64,000 nt of DNA, from assembly GCA_016704445.1 (NCBI GenBank), contig JADJAE010000045.1, positions 1 to 64,000 of the forward strand, read 5' to 3'. The position numbers and the translations under genes were made by a program. This DNA comes from Deltaproteobacteria bacterium (GTDB taxonomy: Bacteria > Myxococcota_A > Polyangia > Polyangiales > Ga0077539). Shown here piece by piece: positions 29,146-37,218 of this stretch. A model generated the notes under the pieces. That model did no database searches. It was not told the origin of the DNA and saw only the letters and a list, made by a program, of their open reading frames with translations. Numbering within the stretch: position 1 is the first letter of the stretch; every line of letters begins with the position of its first letter.

Positions 29146-29165
29146 CCGCCGCGGTGAAGCGGCGG
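29146..29165 (-). terminator. GC-rich hairpin downstream of rpmA
   Basis: A perfect 7-bp stem (CCGCCGC at 29146-29152 pairing with GCGGCGG at 29159-29165) with a 6-nt loop, about 57 bp after the rpmA stop and between it and the OsmC gene. On the minus strand it is followed only by GGGGTCTTCG, so there is no T-run; it may be a weak or factor-assisted terminator. Confidence 0.35.
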
Positions 29166-29221
29166 TCGTTCTGCTGGGGATTTCAGGGAGCGGAAGGGGG
29201 GGGGGAGGAGACGGGAGGGAA

Positions 29222-29509
29222 TCAGACGGAGGCGGACCCGGACTGATCGCTGGAGACGCCCGGGTAGACCGAGACCTTCTTGCGATCGTTCTTCGTGCGC
29301 TCGTACTTCACGACGCCGTCGATGAGGGCGAAGAGCGTGTAGTCCTTGCCGGTGCCGACGTTGTTGCCCGCGTGCACGGTGCTGCCCACCTGGCGGACGA
29401 TGATGCCACCCGCGCGGATGTCCTGGCCCGCCCAGACCTTGATCCCGCGGTACTGGGCGTTGCTGGTGCGGCCGTTACGAGAAGACCCCTGACCCTTTTT
29501 GTGTGCCAT
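29222..29509 (-). CDS. rpmA: Ribosomal protein bL27
   Basis: 95 residues: MAHKKGQGSSRNGRTSNAQYRG, then the conserved QDIRAGGIIVRQVGS and GTGKDYTLFALIDGVVKYE. The N-terminal extension after the start follows the classical 'MAHKKGxGSSRNGRDS' form, so bL27 needs no processing here. It sits 6 nt after rplU. The C-terminus is slightly extended and polar (SSDQSGSASV). Intact, part of the large subunit peptidyl-transferase neighbourhood. Confidence 0.97.
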   Translation of the reverse strand: MAHKKGQGSSRNGRTSNAQYRGIKVWAGQDIRAGGIIVRQVGSTVHAGNNVGTGKDYTLFALIDGVVKYERTKNDRKKVSVYPGVSSDQSGSASV

Positions 29510-29515
29510 GGCGCT

Positions 29516-29824
29516 TTAGCCCTCGATGCCCGTGATGTGGAGCTCGGTGAACGGCTGCCGGTGGCCGTTCTTGCGCCGGTAGTTCTTCCTGCGCTTCATC
29601 TTGAAGACGATGATCTTCTTCGCGCGGTCTTGCGCGACGATCACGGCGTTGACCTTGACGCCCTCGACGGAGGGCTTGCCCACGCGGATGGTCTCGCCAC
29701 CCACCATGAGCACCTGATCGAAGGCGATCGCGCTACCACGATCGCCCGGCAGCTTCTCCACGCGGAGCCGGTCGCCGGGGCTTACCCGGTACTGCTTACC
29801 ACCGGTCTTGATGACGGCGTACAT
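29516..29824 (-). CDS. rplU: Ribosomal protein bL21
   Basis: 102 residues: MYAVIKTGGKQYRVSPGDRLRVEKL, VNAVIVAQDRAKKIIVFKMKRRKNYRRKNGHRQ and TELHITGIEG, all conserved bL21 landmarks. GGAGG lies 8 nt before the ATG. First gene of the rplU-rpmA unit, a pairing that is general in bacteria; obgE often follows but is not here, as the next genes are unrelated. Intact. Confidence 0.97.
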   Translation of the reverse strand: MYAVIKTGGKQYRVSPGDRLRVEKLPGDRGSAIAFDQVLMVGGETIRVGKPSVEGVKVNAVIVAQDRAKKIIVFKMKRRKNYRRKNGHRQPFTELHITGIEG

Positions 29825-29895
29825 ACTCGAATCCTCCAGGTTGTCTCGAGGTTGCAGGGTCAGTCACCCGGCTATTGCCTCGACGGAAGGCTGCG

Positions 29896-29925
29896 GGTTC
29901 TACGCGACCCACGCTCCGCCCGTCA
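29896..29925 (-). promoter_or_regulatory. Promoter of rplU-rpmA
   Basis: On the minus strand TTGACG (29920-29925), 18-bp spacer, TAGAAC (29896-29901), which would start a transcript near 29889 and give a leader of about 65 nt. It is the best sigma-70-like promoter in the window with a normal leader and Shine-Dalgarno. Confidence 0.55.
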
Positions 29926-30045
29926 AGGCCACCGGGCACTACGGTCGCGCACGACGTTCGTAGCCGCGCGATCGGTGCACCCGCGGCGCGCACGAAGCCT
30001 TCGATGCAGCGTCGGGCACGGCGGCTGCTGAAGGCGCTTGCTGCC

Positions 30046-30462
30046 ATGAACCCTCACGCCCACCTGATCGCGCTCGCCTGCGCCACCCTCGCCACGGTCG
30101 GCCCTGGCTGCTCCGACACGCCCTCCAACCCCCCGGTCACGGACGTCCCCGGCGCCGACCTCACGGACGTCCCCAGCACCGACCTCGGCACCGACGTCCC
30201 GACCGACGCGGGCACCGATGTCCCCGGCACCGACCTCGGCGAGGACGCCAGCGTCACCTGCGGCCAGGCGCAGGGCGGCGTCGCGACCGGCTGCGCGCCC
30301 GCCTCGCTGGTGCTCGACCCCGCGATCTGCCGCTGCATCCTCGGCTACTACTGGGACGGCCGCGAGTGCGTCTCGAGCGCCAACTGCCGGTGCCTGGGCA
30401 ACTGCGAGCAGCTCTACCCGAGCCGCGAGGCGTGCGCCGCGGCCTACGCCCGCTGCGGGTAG
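30046..30462 (+). CDS. Small Cys-rich lipoprotein
   Basis: 138 residues from ATG 30046 (MNPHAHLIALACATLATVGPGC, lipobox VGPGC). A linker of about 45 residues is repeated TDVPGTDLG-type Asp/Val/Pro/Thr, then a Cys-rich domain with ten cysteines (CGQAQGGVATGC, AICRCILGYYWDGREC, NCRCLGNCEQLYPSREACAAAYARCG) that has the spacing of a small disulfide fold resembling Kazal or WAP-type inhibitors (YPSREACAAAYARC is close to 'YpSleaClaaC.rC'). The function is unknown. It is divergent from rplU and ends 7 bp before the next, oppositely oriented gene's stop. Confidence 0.72.
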   Translation: MNPHAHLIALACATLATVGPGCSDTPSNPPVTDVPGADLTDVPSTDLGTDVPTDAGTDVPGTDLGEDASVTCGQAQGGVATGCAPASLVLDPAICRCILGYYWDGRECVSSANCRCLGNCEQLYPSREACAAAYARCG

Positions 30463-30468
30463 AGGGGC

Positions 30469-32115
30469 CTACGAGGAGGGCGTCGTGAGGCGCAGCGCGG
30501 GAGGCGCCGAGAGGCCCGTCGCGGCGCCGTAGAACACCCGGCCGCGGGAGTAGAGGTCGGCGTGCCCGTCGCGGTTGAAGTCGTGGGTGATCGACACGCT
30601 CCACGGCGCGTCGGAGGGCTCAGGCAGCACCGCGACCGTGGCCGCGGCAGGCAGCGAGTAGCCCGATGGACCGCCCAGGTAGATTCGCACCTCCCCGGTG
30701 ACGAGGGTGGCCGCGAGGTCGCTGTACCCGTCGCCGTCGAGGTCACCGCCACCGGAGAGCGAGCGGGCGAAGTTCGAGGCGAGCGCATCCGACGAGAGCG
30801 TCTGGCCCACCGTGGCAGAGAGCCCCGACGCACCTCCGAGCCACACCAGCAGCCGACGCTCGCCCGAGCCGAAGGTGCGCTGCGACACGACCGCGTCGCT
30901 GTAGCCATCGCCGTTGATGTCGCCCGCCATGGTGGCCGAGTCGCCGAGCTTCGAGGCCCCTCGGGGGTCGGGGTTGGGCGTCTCGAACATCGCGTCGGGC
31001 GAGAGCCCCGCGGCGCTCCCGGGGTAGACCACGAAGCGCCCCCGCCCGGAGGAGCGCTGCGGGGAGGTCACGAGCAGGTCGGAGAAGTCGTCGCCGTCGA
31101 AGTTGCCCGCCGCCGCGAGGGCCCAGCCCAGGAGCTGCTCCCTGCGGGTCTCGGCGATGGTGAGCTCGGGCGCCTCGCCGGGGCCGTCTTCGCTGCCGTG
31201 GTAGAGGTGCACGAAGCCGGCGTTGTCGTCGAAGCGCTCGGGGACGCTGATGTCCCCGGAGGCGAGGTCGCCGTAGCCGTCGCCGTCGAGGTCGCCCGCC
31301 GCGCCGAAGGAGAAGCCGTGCTCGTAGCCCGGGGTGCTGGCCGCCGGGAGCACCCTCGACGGCGTGGAGGGAAGGCCCTCCGGCCCGCCGAAATAGAGGT
31401 AGAGCTGCGATGGGGTGGAGGCCGTCTCGCGGGCGCGCACCACCATGTCGGAGTAGCCGTCGCCGTTGAGGTCGCCCGCGTCGAGGTCGAAGGAGGTCGA
31501 CCCCCATTCGAGGGAGCGAGCGAGGCCCGCGACCCCGGAGAGCTGCTGGTCGGGGCGGGCGTGGAGACCCCTCCGTGAGCCGTGGTAGACGAAGACCCGA
31601 TCGGCGGAGCCGCCCACGTCCGTGGCGGGCACCGCGAGGTCGGAGTAGCCGTCGCCGTTGTAGTCGGCGGCGTGGCCGAAGCTCGACGCGACGGCCGAGG
31701 AGCGGGGCCCTACGCGAAACTCCCAGGTGGCCGAAGGGTGGGCGCTGCGAAGCAGTCCCCGGAAGCTGAAGGCCCGCCAGAAGTGCACCCCGGGCCGGAG
31801 CGAGGGGAGCCACGGGAGGGCGCTCCCCAGCACAGGAAACAGGAACTCCACGCTGCGGCAGGAGCGGTCTCGACAGATCTCGACCAGGGCGCCCTGCTGG
31901 CCATGGCCGAGCTTCCACCGGAGCGGCGTCGCCCGGGAGGTGACCGTGGCCGTGGAGAGCGGCGAGACGAGGCGCGGCGGAGAGATGCGGCTCGTCGGGA
32001 AGATGATCTCCTGACCCTGCTGCGAGGCCTGCTCGTCGGGGGAGATCGAGGCGTCGCCGCAGCCGGAGAGCCCGACCGCGAAGGCGAACATGGAGGCGCT
32101 TGCGAGGTGCTTCAT
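30469..32115 (-). CDS. FG-GAP/integrin-like seven-bladed propeller lipoprotein
   Basis: 548 residues from ATG 32115 (MKHLASASMFAFAVGLSGC, lipobox GLSGC); an ATG at 32133 is an alternative. After a beta-rich N-terminal domain there are seven FG-GAP repeats with calcium-binding loops (DYNGDGYSD, DLNGDGYSD, DLDGDGYGD, NFDGDDFSD, DINGDGYSD, DLDGDGYSD, DFNRDGHAD), which together make an integrin-alpha-like propeller. Probably anchored in the outer membrane. It is divergent from the amine oxidase gene, with about 130 bp between the starts. Function unknown; binding of a partner or matrix is inference. Confidence 0.87.
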   Translation of the reverse strand: MKHLASASMFAFAVGLSGCGDASISPDEQASQQGQEIIFPTSRISPPRLVSPLSTATVTSRATPLRWKLGHGQQGALVEICRDRSCRSVEFLFPVLGSALPWLPSLRPGVHFWRAFSFRGLLRSAHPSATWEFRVGPRSSAVASSFGHAADYNGDGYSDLAVPATDVGGSADRVFVYHGSRRGLHARPDQQLSGVAGLARSLEWGSTSFDLDAGDLNGDGYSDMVVRARETASTPSQLYLYFGGPEGLPSTPSRVLPAASTPGYEHGFSFGAAGDLDGDGYGDLASGDISVPERFDDNAGFVHLYHGSEDGPGEAPELTIAETRREQLLGWALAAAGNFDGDDFSDLLVTSPQRSSGRGRFVVYPGSAAGLSPDAMFETPNPDPRGASKLGDSATMAGDINGDGYSDAVVSQRTFGSGERRLLVWLGGASGLSATVGQTLSSDALASNFARSLSGGGDLDGDGYSDLAATLVTGEVRIYLGGPSGYSLPAAATVAVLPEPSDAPWSVSITHDFNRDGHADLYSRGRVFYGAATGLSAPPALRLTTPSS

Positions 32116-32247
32116 GCCCACGATGCAATGCATCGCAGGTGCCCGGTGGGGGGGCGGCGCGGGAGAACGTGAGGGTGGGGGTCGAAGTCCGCGGTCGATG
32201 CGGTTAATGATCGCGCAGGGAACTTCGGCTCTCAGGAGGAAGACACG

Positions 32248-33873
32248 ATGGCGCGTAGCCGCTTGATGGATTCGCTGGTTCGAACGATCCGCATCGCGAC
32301 GTTCTGTGATCGGGAGGGGCTCCCCACGAGGGAGGGCGTGGAGGCGGCCGTCGACCGCGACCGTCGAGCGCACCTCGGGCGGCGCGAGCTGCTGCTCGGG
32401 TCGGTGGGCGCGGCCGCGGCGCTCGGGGCCCAGGGCTGCGCGCCGGGAGAGGGCGTCGGCCATGCCTTCGGCAGCGTGCGCGCCACGAGGGGCAGCGTCG
32501 CCGTGGTGGGCGCCGGGGTCGCGGGCCTCGGGTGCGCGAGGGAGCTCGAGCGCTCGGGCGTCGCGGTCTCCCTCTATGAGGCCTCCGACCGGGTGGGCGG
32601 GCGCATCTGGTCGATGTCCGACCGCTTCCCGGGGCAGGTGATCGAGCGCGGCGGAGAGCTCATCGACACGGCCCACCAGACGATGCGGGGCTGGGCGAGG
32701 GAGTTCAACCTGGAGCTGGAGAGCCTCGCGGGTCTCCCGGGCGAGGTCTTCTACCACTTCGACGGAGCGCTCCACCCGGAGTCCGCGGTGGTCGACGAGT
32801 ACCGGGCCTTCGTGCCCCGCATGCACGACGACCTCCGCACCATCGGCGAGCCCACGGCGGACTCGTTCACCTCCGCGGAGGCCGCGCTCGATCGGGTGTC
32901 CCTCGCGGAGTACCTCGACACCCGCGGCGCGGGCCCGCTCCTGCGCCAGGTCATCGATCAGACCTACGACATCGAGTACGGCATCCCCATCGAGGAGCAG
33001 AGCTGCCTCGCGTTTCTGAACTTCATCCACGCCGACCGCCGCAGCCGCTTCGTGCCCTACGGCGTCTTCAGCGATGAGCGCTTCCACGTCGTCTCCGGCA
33101 ACGAGGGCATCGTGCGCGGGCTGCACTCGACCCTCAGCCGCCCGGCGACGCTCGGTCACCGCCTGGTGCGCATCGCCCGCACCGCCGCGGGCCTCGTCGA
33201 GCTCACCTTCCGCGTCGGCTCGCGCACCGTGGTGAGCACCCACGACGCCGCCGTGATCACCGTCCCCTTCTCGGTGCTCCGCGGCGTCGAGCTGCACCCG
33301 AGCCTCTCGCTCCCCACGTGGAAGACCCGGTCCATCCAGGAGTTTCGCTACGGCACCAACACCAAGCTGATGGTGGGCTTCACGTCGCGCCCGTGGGCGG
33401 CGCAGGGCAACAACGGCGCGGCCTACTCCGACCTCGCCAACCTCCAGAGCTGCTGGGAGACCAACCCCTCGCGGGCGAGCTCCACCGCGGGCGTCATCAC
33501 CGACTACACCGGCGGCGCGCTCGGGGCGCGCATGGACCCCGCGCGCACCCAGGCCGAGGCCTCGCTCTTCCTGGCCGACTACGAGCGGCTCTTCCCGGGC
33601 GCCACGGCCGCCGCCCGCCGCGACGCGCGCGGCAACGTCGTGGCCCACATGGAGGCGTGGCCGCGCAACCCCAACTCCCTCGGGAGCTACTCGGCGAACC
33701 ACACCGGCTACTTCACCACCATCGCCGACAACGAGGCGAAGCCCGTGGGCAACCTCTTCTTCGCCGGCGAGCACACCAGCTCGTTCTACGAGTGGCAGGG
33801 CTTCATGGAGGGCGGCGCCCTCTCCGGGCTCCGCGCCGCGGGCGAGGTGCTCTCCGCGCTGCGGGGACGCTAG
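32248..33873 (+). CDS. Flavin amine oxidase, predicted Tat-exported lipoprotein
   Basis: 541 residues from ATG 32248, with AGGAGG 9 nt upstream. The N-terminus carries a twin-arginine-type signal (GRRELLLGSVGAAAALGAQGC; RR at residues 45-46, lipobox Cys64), so it would be folded with FAD before export. The FAD motif VAVVGAGVAGLG (about residue 84), ERGGELIDTAHQTMRGWAREF, QTYDIEYGIPIEEQSCLAFLNF and the C-terminal FAGEHTSSFYEWQGFMEGG are the marks of flavin monoamine oxidases. It could oxidise amines, polyamines or amino acids; the substrate is not determinable. The divergent FG-GAP lipoprotein and convergent cytochrome c suggest an exported redox setting. Confidence 0.85.
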   Translation: MARSRLMDSLVRTIRIATFCDREGLPTREGVEAAVDRDRRAHLGRRELLLGSVGAAAALGAQGCAPGEGVGHAFGSVRATRGSVAVVGAGVAGLGCARELERSGVAVSLYEASDRVGGRIWSMSDRFPGQVIERGGELIDTAHQTMRGWAREFNLELESLAGLPGEVFYHFDGALHPESAVVDEYRAFVPRMHDDLRTIGEPTADSFTSAEAALDRVSLAEYLDTRGAGPLLRQVIDQTYDIEYGIPIEEQSCLAFLNFIHADRRSRFVPYGVFSDERFHVVSGNEGIVRGLHSTLSRPATLGHRLVRIARTAAGLVELTFRVGSRTVVSTHDAAVITVPFSVLRGVELHPSLSLPTWKTRSIQEFRYGTNTKLMVGFTSRPWAAQGNNGAAYSDLANLQSCWETNPSRASSTAGVITDYTGGALGARMDPARTQAEASLFLADYERLFPGATAAARRDARGNVVAHMEAWPRNPNSLGSYSANHTGYFTTIADNEAKPVGNLFFAGEHTSSFYEWQGFMEGGALSGLRAAGEVLSALRGR

Positions 33874-33877
33874 AAAC

Positions 33878-34276
33878 TCACTCCACGCGCAGCGCGCCCA
33901 CCGAGCGGAGGTAGGCGCGCAGCGCGGGGAGGTGCTCGGCCTGCAGGTCGGCCGGGGCCACCGCGGGGATCAACCCACCATCATCCGAGCCCGCGTGAAG
34001 CGCGGCCTCAAGGCGCTCGCTGGTGACGTCGCGGCCGTCGAGCGAGCCGCCTTCGGCGTCGGCGCTGTGACAGCTCGCGCAGGCGATGGCGAAGCGCTCT
34101 CGCCCGGCCTGCACCAGCTCGGCGGGGTCGTTGGCGGCGCGCCTGGGCCGCGCGGTCTCGTCGCCCCCCGAGGAGCTCGCCGCGCCCGAGGCCGCCACCG
34201 GGACCGGCGTCGGATCGCACGCCGCCAGCGCGCCCACCGCCACCACCATCAGCCAACACGCGCGGAGCATCATCAC
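33878..34276 (-). CDS. Small c-type cytochrome lipoprotein lacking an obvious Met ligand
   Basis: 132 residues, GTG 34276 then two Met codons. Lipobox GALAAC (Cys20), Ala/Ser-rich linker, then a single haem site CASCH (Cys66, Cys69, His70) in RFAIACASCHSADAEGGSLDGR. In most class I cytochromes a Met follows in a 'MP' or 'GxxMP' context, but here the equivalent reads GGLIPAVAP and there is no Met after the haem site; the two His (HAGSDDGG, EHLPALRAYL) are possible alternatives. It sits 4 bp from the convergent amine oxidase gene. Electron transfer is inference from the fold. Confidence 0.82.
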   Translation of the reverse strand: MMMLRACWLMVVAVGALAACDPTPVPVAASGAASSSGGDETARPRRAANDPAELVQAGRERFAIACASCHSADAEGGSLDGRDVTSERLEAALHAGSDDGGLIPAVAPADLQAEHLPALRAYLRSVGALRVE

Positions 34277-34284
34277 TGTCGGAG

Positions 34285-34314
34285 GGGGTATCGCGGAACG
34301 CCCCGGGCGGTCAA
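34285..34314 (-). promoter_or_regulatory. Candidate cytochrome promoter, leaderless geometry
   Basis: On the minus strand TTGACC (34309-34314), 18-bp spacer, TACCCC (34285-34290). The -10 ends 8 nt before the GTG at 34276. The third case in the window of this geometry, here with the strongest agreement apart from tatT. Confidence 0.45.
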
Positions 34315-34324
34315 AGACCGTGAC

Positions 34325-35572
34325 TCACCCGCGGAGCTTCTGCCCGAGGGCGACCACGTCGGCGTGCCGGGGATCGAGCTTCGCCGCCTGCTCGAGGGCG
34401 CTGCGCGCGCTCGCGGTGCGCCCGGCCTTGAAGAACACCCGGGTGAGGCAGATATGCGCGGCGATCATGTCGGGCGCGAGGCGCGAGGCGCGCTTGGCGT
34501 ACTCGGCGGCGCGGGCGAAGTCCTGCGCGGCCTCGCAGAGCGCCTGCGCGGCGTGCAGGGCGGCCTGGGCGTCGGCGGGGCGCAGGTCGGCGATCTTCGC
34601 CCACAGCTCGCCCGCGCTGTCCCAGCGCTGCACCTTCTCGGCGTTGCGCGCGGCGTTGGCGAGGCGCTGCACCTCGTAGTCCTGCAGGGTCTCCTCCGCG
34701 CGGGCGAGGCGCGACCGCCAGCTCGCCTCGTCGGGCCTGAGCGTGATGGCGTGGCGCAGCAGCCTGACGATCTCACCATGGTCGTCGTTGCGGGCGGCCT
34801 TCTCGATGAGCGCCTCGAGGTCCTCCAGGCTGCGCTGCGCGTCGCGGGAGCGGTTCTCCGCGCGGAGTCGGCCGAGGGATTCGAGCGCCATGCCCGAGGG
34901 CTGCGCCCCATTTCCCGAGGCGGGCGGCTGCTGCGATGGGGAGCGCGCGGGCGGCGGCTGCGAGGGGCGGCGCGCGGGCGGCGGCTGCGGGTCTGGCGTC
35001 GGGGGGACGACCGAGCGCGGCGGCGGGGGCGACTGCACCGTCGGGGAGACCGACGGGGCGTGGCGCGCCATGACCGGCGCCGGCGTGCGCGCGTCGCGGG
35101 CGATCGCGGGCGGGGGATTGGGCACGTCGCGCCCCTGGACCGGCGAGGTGCGCACGTCACGGCCGTACATGGGCGGCGGCGTCTTGGGGTTGGTGCGCTG
35201 GGTCACGGGCATCGGGGTGCGGGTGTCGCGCACCACCTCTTCGACCCCGCGGAGGTCGGACGAGAGCGCGAGGCGCCGATCGTATCGGGCCCGCCGGTCG
35301 GGCTCGCCGAGCACCGCGAAGGCCATGTTGATCTCCCTCGTGATGGCCTCGATGTGAAGCGCGTAGCCGCCGAGGTCGCGCCCCTCGAAGCGCTCGCTGC
35401 TGAAGCGCTCGAGCTGGTCGAAGTAGGCCCCGCGGAGGGCGGCCCGGTCGCAGTCGCGCGCCACGCCCAGCACCTCGTAGTAGCTGCCCGAGAGGCGGTC
35501 GAACATCACCTGCAGCGCGTCGCGCTCCGCCGCGCTGAGGGCGCCGTTGCTCCTATGACTGGACTCGCTCAT
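34325..35572 (-). CDS. J-like domain plus TPR protein (HPD motif absent)
   Basis: 415 residues from ATG 35572 (MSESSHRSNGALSAAERDALQVMFD). The N-terminal part resembles a DnaJ J-domain: SYYEVLGVARDCDRAALRGAYFDQLERF, then after the loop EAITREINMAFAVLGEPDRRARYDRRL. But the HPD tripeptide needed to stimulate DnaK is replaced by SSERF, so it cannot act as a normal J-protein. A Pro-rich linker (about residues 130-230) is followed by four or five TPR helices (EIVRLLRHAITLRPDEASWRSRL, AELWAKIADLRPADAQAAL, ARAAEYAKRASRLAPDMIAAHI, ARSALEQAAKLDP). 70 bp downstream of the Ser/Thr kinase gene. Scaffold or regulator role is inference. Confidence 0.82.
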   Translation of the reverse strand: MSESSHRSNGALSAAERDALQVMFDRLSGSYYEVLGVARDCDRAALRGAYFDQLERFSSERFEGRDLGGYALHIEAITREINMAFAVLGEPDRRARYDRRLALSSDLRGVEEVVRDTRTPMPVTQRTNPKTPPPMYGRDVRTSPVQGRDVPNPPPAIARDARTPAPVMARHAPSVSPTVQSPPPPRSVVPPTPDPQPPPARRPSQPPPARSPSQQPPASGNGAQPSGMALESLGRLRAENRSRDAQRSLEDLEALIEKAARNDDHGEIVRLLRHAITLRPDEASWRSRLARAEETLQDYEVQRLANAARNAEKVQRWDSAGELWAKIADLRPADAQAALHAAQALCEAAQDFARAAEYAKRASRLAPDMIAAHICLTRVFFKAGRTASARSALEQAAKLDPRHADVVALGQKLRG

Positions 35573-35641
35573 CGGATTCCCAGGGGGTCGTTCGGGTTGC
35601 CGCACATCACCATTCGCCGCCTCGGCGCAGCATAGACCCCG

Positions 35642-37192
35642 TCAGCGCCGAGCACACGTGCTGCGGTCGAGTCGGCCCTGCGACCCCCCCGCGGCCCCGG
35701 CCCGATGCAGCCGGGCGTTGAGCGCGCGCGCCTTCGAGCAGTCCCCCGCCCGTATGAGTCGTCGCATCTCCGCCGCCCCGAGGTCGTCCACCGCGTCCCT
35801 CAGCGGGTCGACCTCCGCGCTCGGGAGCACCGACGGCTGCCTCGCCCGGAGCAGCGCCCCGATGGCCGGCTCGAGCTCGTGCGCCCTCGCCTTGCGAAGG
35901 CCCTCCTGCACCGCCGCCCTCGCCGCCGCCTGGGCCTCGCTCGACGAGCGCGCCACCGGGTCTTCCACCGGCGCTGGGGTCGTCGTCGTGGTCGCCGGCG
36001 TCGCGGCCTGCGGGGCCACGTTGGGGAGCGCCGAGCCGTCCCCCGCGCTGCCCCGCAGGGCCAGGGTCACCAGCGCGAAGCCCCCGGCGAGCCCCACCGC
36101 CGCGATGCCCAGCGCCCAGGGCAGCACCCGCCTCCGACGGCGTACGGGGGCGTAGGTCGCGTAGGCCCCCGGCGGCGCGGGCACGGTCGCGATGCTCACG
36201 GTGGCGATGGCCCCGACCGGAGCGCTCCCCGGGGGCTCCAGCTCCGTCTCCCCGCGAAGCTCCGAGAGGAAGGCCCTCGCCGATGCCGTACGCCGGGCCG
36301 AGTCCTTCTCCAGGGAGTGCGCGATGGCGGCCTCGATGGCCGGGGAGAGCGCCTCGCAGCCGGGCTGCCGCCGCAGCGGCGTGGGGGGCTGGTTGAGGTG
36401 CGCGTCGGTCCACTCGGCGAGCGAGCGGGCGGGCCACGGGAGGGTCCCGGCCAGCATCAGGTAGGTGAGGAGCCCGAGGGCGTAGACGTCGGCGCGGGCG
36501 TCCACGGGCTCTCCCCGCAGCTGCTCCGGGCACATGAAGGCAGGGGTCCCGAGCACGGTGCCAAAGCTGGTGAGGGGCTTCTCGTTGGCGTGCGCGGGCG
36601 GCCGTCGGGCGATGCCGAAGTCCACCACCTTGATGAGCGGCGTCGGATCGCGCGGCGAGAGCAGCACGTTCTCGGGCTTCAGGTCGCGGTGCACCACGCC
36701 GTGCCGGTGCGCGGCCTCGAGGGCGCTGGCCATCTGCGCGGCCAGGTCGAGCGCGAGCTCGGGGTCGAGGCGCCCGCGCAGCACCCTCGACGCCAGGCTC
36801 TCTCCCGGGACGAACTCCATCACCGAGACGAAGCGCCCGTCCTCCTCGCCGTAGTCGAAGAGCCGGACGATGTTGGGGTGCTCCAGCGAGGCCAGCGTGG
36901 TGGCCTCCCGGCGAAACCTCTGGACGATGTACTCGTCGTTGCCCCGCGACGCCGCGAGCACCTTGATGGCCACGCGGCGCACGCCCTCGCCCACCCGCTG
37001 CTCGCCCAGGTAGACGCGCCCCATGCTCCCCTCGCCGAGCTTCAGCGTGACGCGGTAGCGGCCGAGGAGCACCGAGCCCAGCAGCGGGTCGGCGGCGTCG
37101 GACTCGTCGAAGCGCTGGCCGCAGCGCGCGCAGAACCGCGCGTCGTCGGAGGGACGAGCGGTCGCGCAGCGGGGGCAGGGGGCGGAGGTCAC
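35642..37192 (-). CDS. Ser/Thr protein kinase with N-terminal zinc ribbon and C-terminal membrane anchor
   Basis: 516 residues from a GTG at 37192 (an upstream ATG is out of frame). The N-terminus has a double CxxC zinc ribbon (Cys6, Cys9, Cys21, Cys24). The kinase domain shows the glycine loop KLGEGSMGRVYLGEQ, AIKVLAA (Lys77), HRDLKPENVLL, VDFGIARR and TPAFMCPEQLRGE (an otherwise unusual Cys in the APE position), so catalysis is likely. A transmembrane helix (VLPWALGIAAVGLAGGFALVTLAL) is followed by a coil-rich periplasmic end with EPAIGALLRARQPS. Belongs to the large family of myxobacterial Pkn kinases; substrate unknown. The J-like/TPR gene is directly downstream, and the upstream gene is a surface protein. 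Confidence 0.9.
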   Translation of the reverse strand: MTSAPCPRCATARPSDDARFCARCGQRFDESDAADPLLGSVLLGRYRVTLKLGEGSMGRVYLGEQRVGEGVRRVAIKVLAASRGNDEYIVQRFRREATTLASLEHPNIVRLFDYGEEDGRFVSVMEFVPGESLASRVLRGRLDPELALDLAAQMASALEAAHRHGVVHRDLKPENVLLSPRDPTPLIKVVDFGIARRPPAHANEKPLTSFGTVLGTPAFMCPEQLRGEPVDARADVYALGLLTYLMLAGTLPWPARSLAEWTDAHLNQPPTPLRRQPGCEALSPAIEAAIAHSLEKDSARRTASARAFLSELRGETELEPPGSAPVGAIATVSIATVPAPPGAYATYAPVRRRRRVLPWALGIAAVGLAGGFALVTLALRGSAGDGSALPNVAPQAATPATTTTTPAPVEDPVARSSSEAQAAARAAVQEGLRKARAHELEPAIGALLRARQPSVLPSAEVDPLRDAVDDLGAAEMRRLIRAGDCSKARALNARLHRAGAAGGSQGRLDRSTCARR

Positions 37193-37218
37193 GGCGGGGG
37201 GAGGCGGAGCATAACCGA

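Noticed and set aside
29796..30047. Minus-strand small frame overlapping the rplU leader
   Set aside because: It covers the promoter and leader, has a random composition, and is out of frame with rplU.
30469..33774. Single 1,101-residue minus-strand reading frame covering the amine oxidase
   Set aside because: Only the C-terminal 548 residues (from 32115) are the FG-GAP lipoprotein; the rest is the antisense of the flavin oxidase, which has a far better protein signature.
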